Part shown: in pieces, positions 62,050-64,000 of the stretch
Position numbering within the stretch: the stretch's first letter is position 1
Layout of the letters: each line of letters starts with the position of its first letter
Assembly (NCBI GenBank): GCA_030432695.1
Contig: JAUILN010000021.1
Coordinates: 101,936-165,935 of the forward strand
Reading direction: 5' to 3'
Source of the DNA: a bacterium
GTDB taxonomy: Bacteria > Planctomycetota > UBA1135 > UBA2386
Length of the DNA stretch: 64,000 nucleotides
Position numbers and translations under genes: made by a program
Notes under the pieces: generated by a model
Seen by the model: the letters and a program-made list of their open reading frames with translations, nothing else
Told to the model about the DNA's origin: nothing
The model's database searches: none

Positions 62050-62862
62050 TCAACCCCACCGGGTCGGTGGCGCACTGGGGGCAAGCGGTTGGAACACTCC
62101 GCCGGCCAGTCCTCTTCGGCTGCTTTCGGCACCGATGACCAGCCGCAGCACGAGACGCGAGGCGAGCGGGGCCGGCGGTTCTGCGAAGCGGTGCGCGAAC
62201 AGCATGTAGCCGCGGCCTTGCTCGGCCATGTGGTTCAGCGGTTCCAGCAGATCGGTCGGCAGCCAGCCGAGGCGATCGCCGGCAGGTCCGAGCACGAAGA
62301 TCGAGCGCGGATCCGCTGGGTGGTCGAAGTCGCGTTCGAGTCGCAGCCGCTCGCCGGGGTCGATCCGGGCCAGTGCGGCCTCGGCACCGGGCAGTCGTCG
62401 CGCCCCACGGAGCATGCGATAGTGCACCCGGCCGCCACAGATGTGCTCGAAGCGCCCCGGATGGAACAGCTCGAGGCTGGCGCCGGTCTCCGCGTGGTCG
62501 GGATCGAGAAGCAGCAGGGGTTCCATCTGTTCGCCGAGCAGCATCATCCGCAGGTGGGCTCCGCAGTCGGCATGGCGGTGGTCGCGCCTCCGCCCGCCCT
62601 GCAGCAGGAAGCTCTCCGGCGCGTCGATCTGCCATCGGCCGTTCTCGTCGTCGAACCCTGGCGGGAGTTCGAACCCGCGTGGCTTCGCCAGCTGCAGACC
62701 TTCCAGGTAGCAGAGTTCGAGCCGGCCTCGGGCCTCGCGGCGGAGGAAACGGAACCGGGCGATCGGCAGGACCACGCCGTCCGGTCCTTCCCAGGAGACG
62801 AGGGCATAGTCGGAGGGGTTCGCGGCGGTGTCTGAGGACGAAGTCAGGTGGACGGTCTGCAT
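62050..62862 (-). CDS. HIRAN-domain protein, possibly frameshifted near its end
   Basis: 270 residues from ATG at 62862. The C-terminal half matches the HIRAN pattern: an LERDFDHPADPRSIFVLG strand-turn with the conserved D-P-x-x-I core, followed by GDRLGWLPTDLLEPLNHM. HIRAN domains bind DNA ends or damaged DNA and occur with helicases and nucleases; here no enzymatic part is attached. The frame stops at 62050 after PPTRWG. In the next frame, entered across a GGGG run at about 62054-62057, a protein-like tail (VEASAQELALGSSMLGQ) continues to 61911, so the native C-terminus may have been longer. It is on the same strand as the BREX remnant. Confidence 0.6.
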   Translation of the reverse strand: MQTVHLTSSSDTAANPSDYALVSWEGPDGVVLPIARFRFLRREARGRLELCYLEGLQLAKPRGFELPPGFDDENGRWQIDAPESFLLQGGRRRDHRHADCGAHLRMMLLGEQMEPLLLLDPDHAETGASLELFHPGRFEHICGGRVHYRMLRGARRLPGAEAALARIDPGERLRLERDFDHPADPRSIFVLGPAGDRLGWLPTDLLEPLNHMAEQGRGYMLFAHRFAEPPAPLASRLVLRLVIGAESSRRGLAGGVFQPLAPSAPPTRWG

Positions 62863-63132
62863 GTCGATGGGCTCCCGTGGGTTCCGGTGACGCTCGATCG
62901 GGCCTCGCGCATCGCAGGCCCCTCCTTCAGGCAACGGCAGCTCCGCATTCCGGTCCGTAGGAGCAGAGAATCTGCGCGGTGACCCGGTCCGAGCAGAAGT
63001 CGCCGCAGCGGGGACGTCAGCCGACGTTGCCCCGCCCGGCGATCTCGCCTCGGCAGCCGCGCTGGCCCAGGTCGTCTCCTGTCACCCGCGTCAGCGGTGC
63101 ATCCGGAGCGAGCGGCTGATGCTCCGACCTGC

Positions 63133-63690
63133 TCATCGGCTCGAATCCGGGGGGGCGGCCTCGACCTCGATTCTCAGGAGCAACCGCTGTTGCACGGGCG
63201 CCGGAGGGCGGTTGATCCGCGTGGCCGTCACGCCGACCGCGGAGTCGAAGCGGAACGCCGCGTCGAGGTCATGGAGCAACACGGCCTGCAGCACCTCGTT
63301 GCCGGGCCGCAGAGACGCGTTGCCGGTTGGCGACGTCGGGACGAGGTTCCTCGAGATGCTGCCTACCGAGCTTCCGGTCCGTGCGACGTGTAAGGGAGCG
63401 CAGGGGACCTGAAGGCTCGCCGCGATCTCGGTCGCGACCTTCTCGGCCCAGTGCTCCCCCGTATCGGGGCGCGCGTGCTTGAACAGCCAGGATTCGGAAA
63501 CGAGAGCGGGGTCAGGGGCTGGTCTGCGGATCCAGAACTTCCACCTGCTGCCCTGTTGCTCGTCTCGGAGGATCTGTCAGTCCGAGCAGTCGAGGATGGG
63601 GAAGGGTGCCGTGTCCACGGTTGATGGAGGTGCTCCATCTTCCAGGCAATCTCGGACTGCGATTCGCCCGTGGATTCTGCACGGCCATTG
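63133..63690 (-). pseudogene. Truncated HipA-like kinase gene with an internal stop
   Basis: The minus-strand frame shows the N-terminal signatures of HipA-like kinases: GSRWKFWIRRP, SWLFKHARPDTGEHWAEKV, ATEIAASLQVPCAPLHVAR, GSSVGSISRNLVP and RPGNEVLQAV. An in-frame TGA at 63577-63579 splits PFPILDCSD from the rest, where intact relatives read through a DxSD segment. No usable start codon follows that stop. The frame ends at 63133, after about 150 residues, leaving out the catalytic kinase core. It is therefore a pseudogene. Such genes occur in toxin-antitoxin or defence contexts, which suits the adjoining BREX remnant. Confidence 0.6.
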
Positions 63691-63867
63691 AGCTTCCTTG
63701 CAGCTCGGCCTCGCGACAACGGCGGGTGCCAGTGATCTGCAGCATCGAAGAGCGCCAATCCTCCGGGTGCGCTTCGATTGGAGGTGCACCTCAGCTGCGC
63801 GTTCGCGGACTCCCGCGAGTTGCCGTTCGAGCTGTTTCGGCCGCGTGGAGTCGCGATATCGAAGTCT

Positions 63868-64000
63868 TCACTGGCCGTTTGCCTGCTCGCCGCGCAGCAA
63901 TTGGATCTCGCTCCGTAGTCGCCCCAGTTCCTGCTCGAGACCGTAGATCCTCGCGCTGGTCGAAATGCGCGCGGAGTCGGCTCGGCCGGCTTGTGCGTAG
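63868..64000 (-). CDS. C-terminal end of an unidentified coiled-coil protein, cut by the window edge
   Basis: The last 43 codons of a minus-strand frame that enters from the right edge and stops at TGA 63868-63870. The residues ARIYGLEQELGRLRSEIQLL form a heptad-patterned helix near the C-terminus. Nothing more can be said without the upstream sequence. Confidence 0.45.
   Translation of the reverse strand, partial: YAQAGRADSARISTSARIYGLEQELGRLRSEIQLLRGEQANGQ

Overview
The window is GC-rich, gene-dense bacterial DNA that looks most like a planctomycete-type chromosome. Supporting signs are a divergent ECF sigma factor and Ser/Thr kinase pair, two giant ECF sigma factors fused to a membrane anchor and carboxypeptidase-regulatory-like repeats, an FG-GAP protein, a Vps10/BNR-repeat protein and several secreted all-beta proteins of unknown function. 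I saw no rRNA, tRNA, CRISPR array, integrase or intact transposase. The species cannot be named from the sequence.

Left part (1-9.2 kb): a minus-strand run with a truncated GHL10 glycosidase-like gene, a TPR/PDZ-like protein, a nuclease/phosphatase-fold enzyme, two tandem paralogues of unknown function and a BoxR/BzdR-type regulator (HTH plus shikimate-kinase-like domain). An arsenate-reductase-like gene and an HtrA-type protease follow. 9.2-18.2 kb: a BrkB/YihY membrane protein, glycerol-3-phosphate dehydrogenase, three secreted proteins and a GH81 beta-1,3-glucanase. 18.3-22.1 kb: the sigma factor and kinase pair.

22.1-25.9 kb: boxC and boxB of aerobic benzoyl-CoA (epoxidase) degradation, then a NuoE-like [2Fe-2S] protein. 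A NuoF-like flavoprotein lies 6 kb further on, and no boxA is present. The boxC leader carries three copies, and the distant boxR leader two copies, of a TGC-N6-GTGC motif that resembles known BzdR/BoxR operators. The box genes therefore appear to be controlled by the regulator 15 kb away. 25.9-31.7 kb holds four membrane-anchored paralogues of an unknown family, interrupted by the relic of a radical SAM/SPASM maturase.

31.7-41 kb is mixed housekeeping: an RNA methyltransferase, MATE, DUF547, DUF427, DUF819 and OsmC proteins and a DjlA-like co-chaperone. It contains two large palindromes with the same GGTGCCTGGCACC core. 41-48.6 kb holds the two divergent membrane-tethered sigma-factor fusions. 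48.6-58.2 kb is mostly secreted proteins: a secretin-N-like protein, a lipoprotein, a DPP-IV-type peptidase, a BNR/Vps10 protein and an FG-GAP protein.

The right end (58.2-64 kb) is a decaying accessory region. It has a full-length BREX-type Lhr-like helicase (BrxHI) still coupled to the C-terminal stub of brxD, then relics of an IscA-like gene, a secreted protein and a HipA-like kinase, plus a HIRAN-domain gene. Start codons differ from the longest open frame in many genes; the choices are explained entry by entry.
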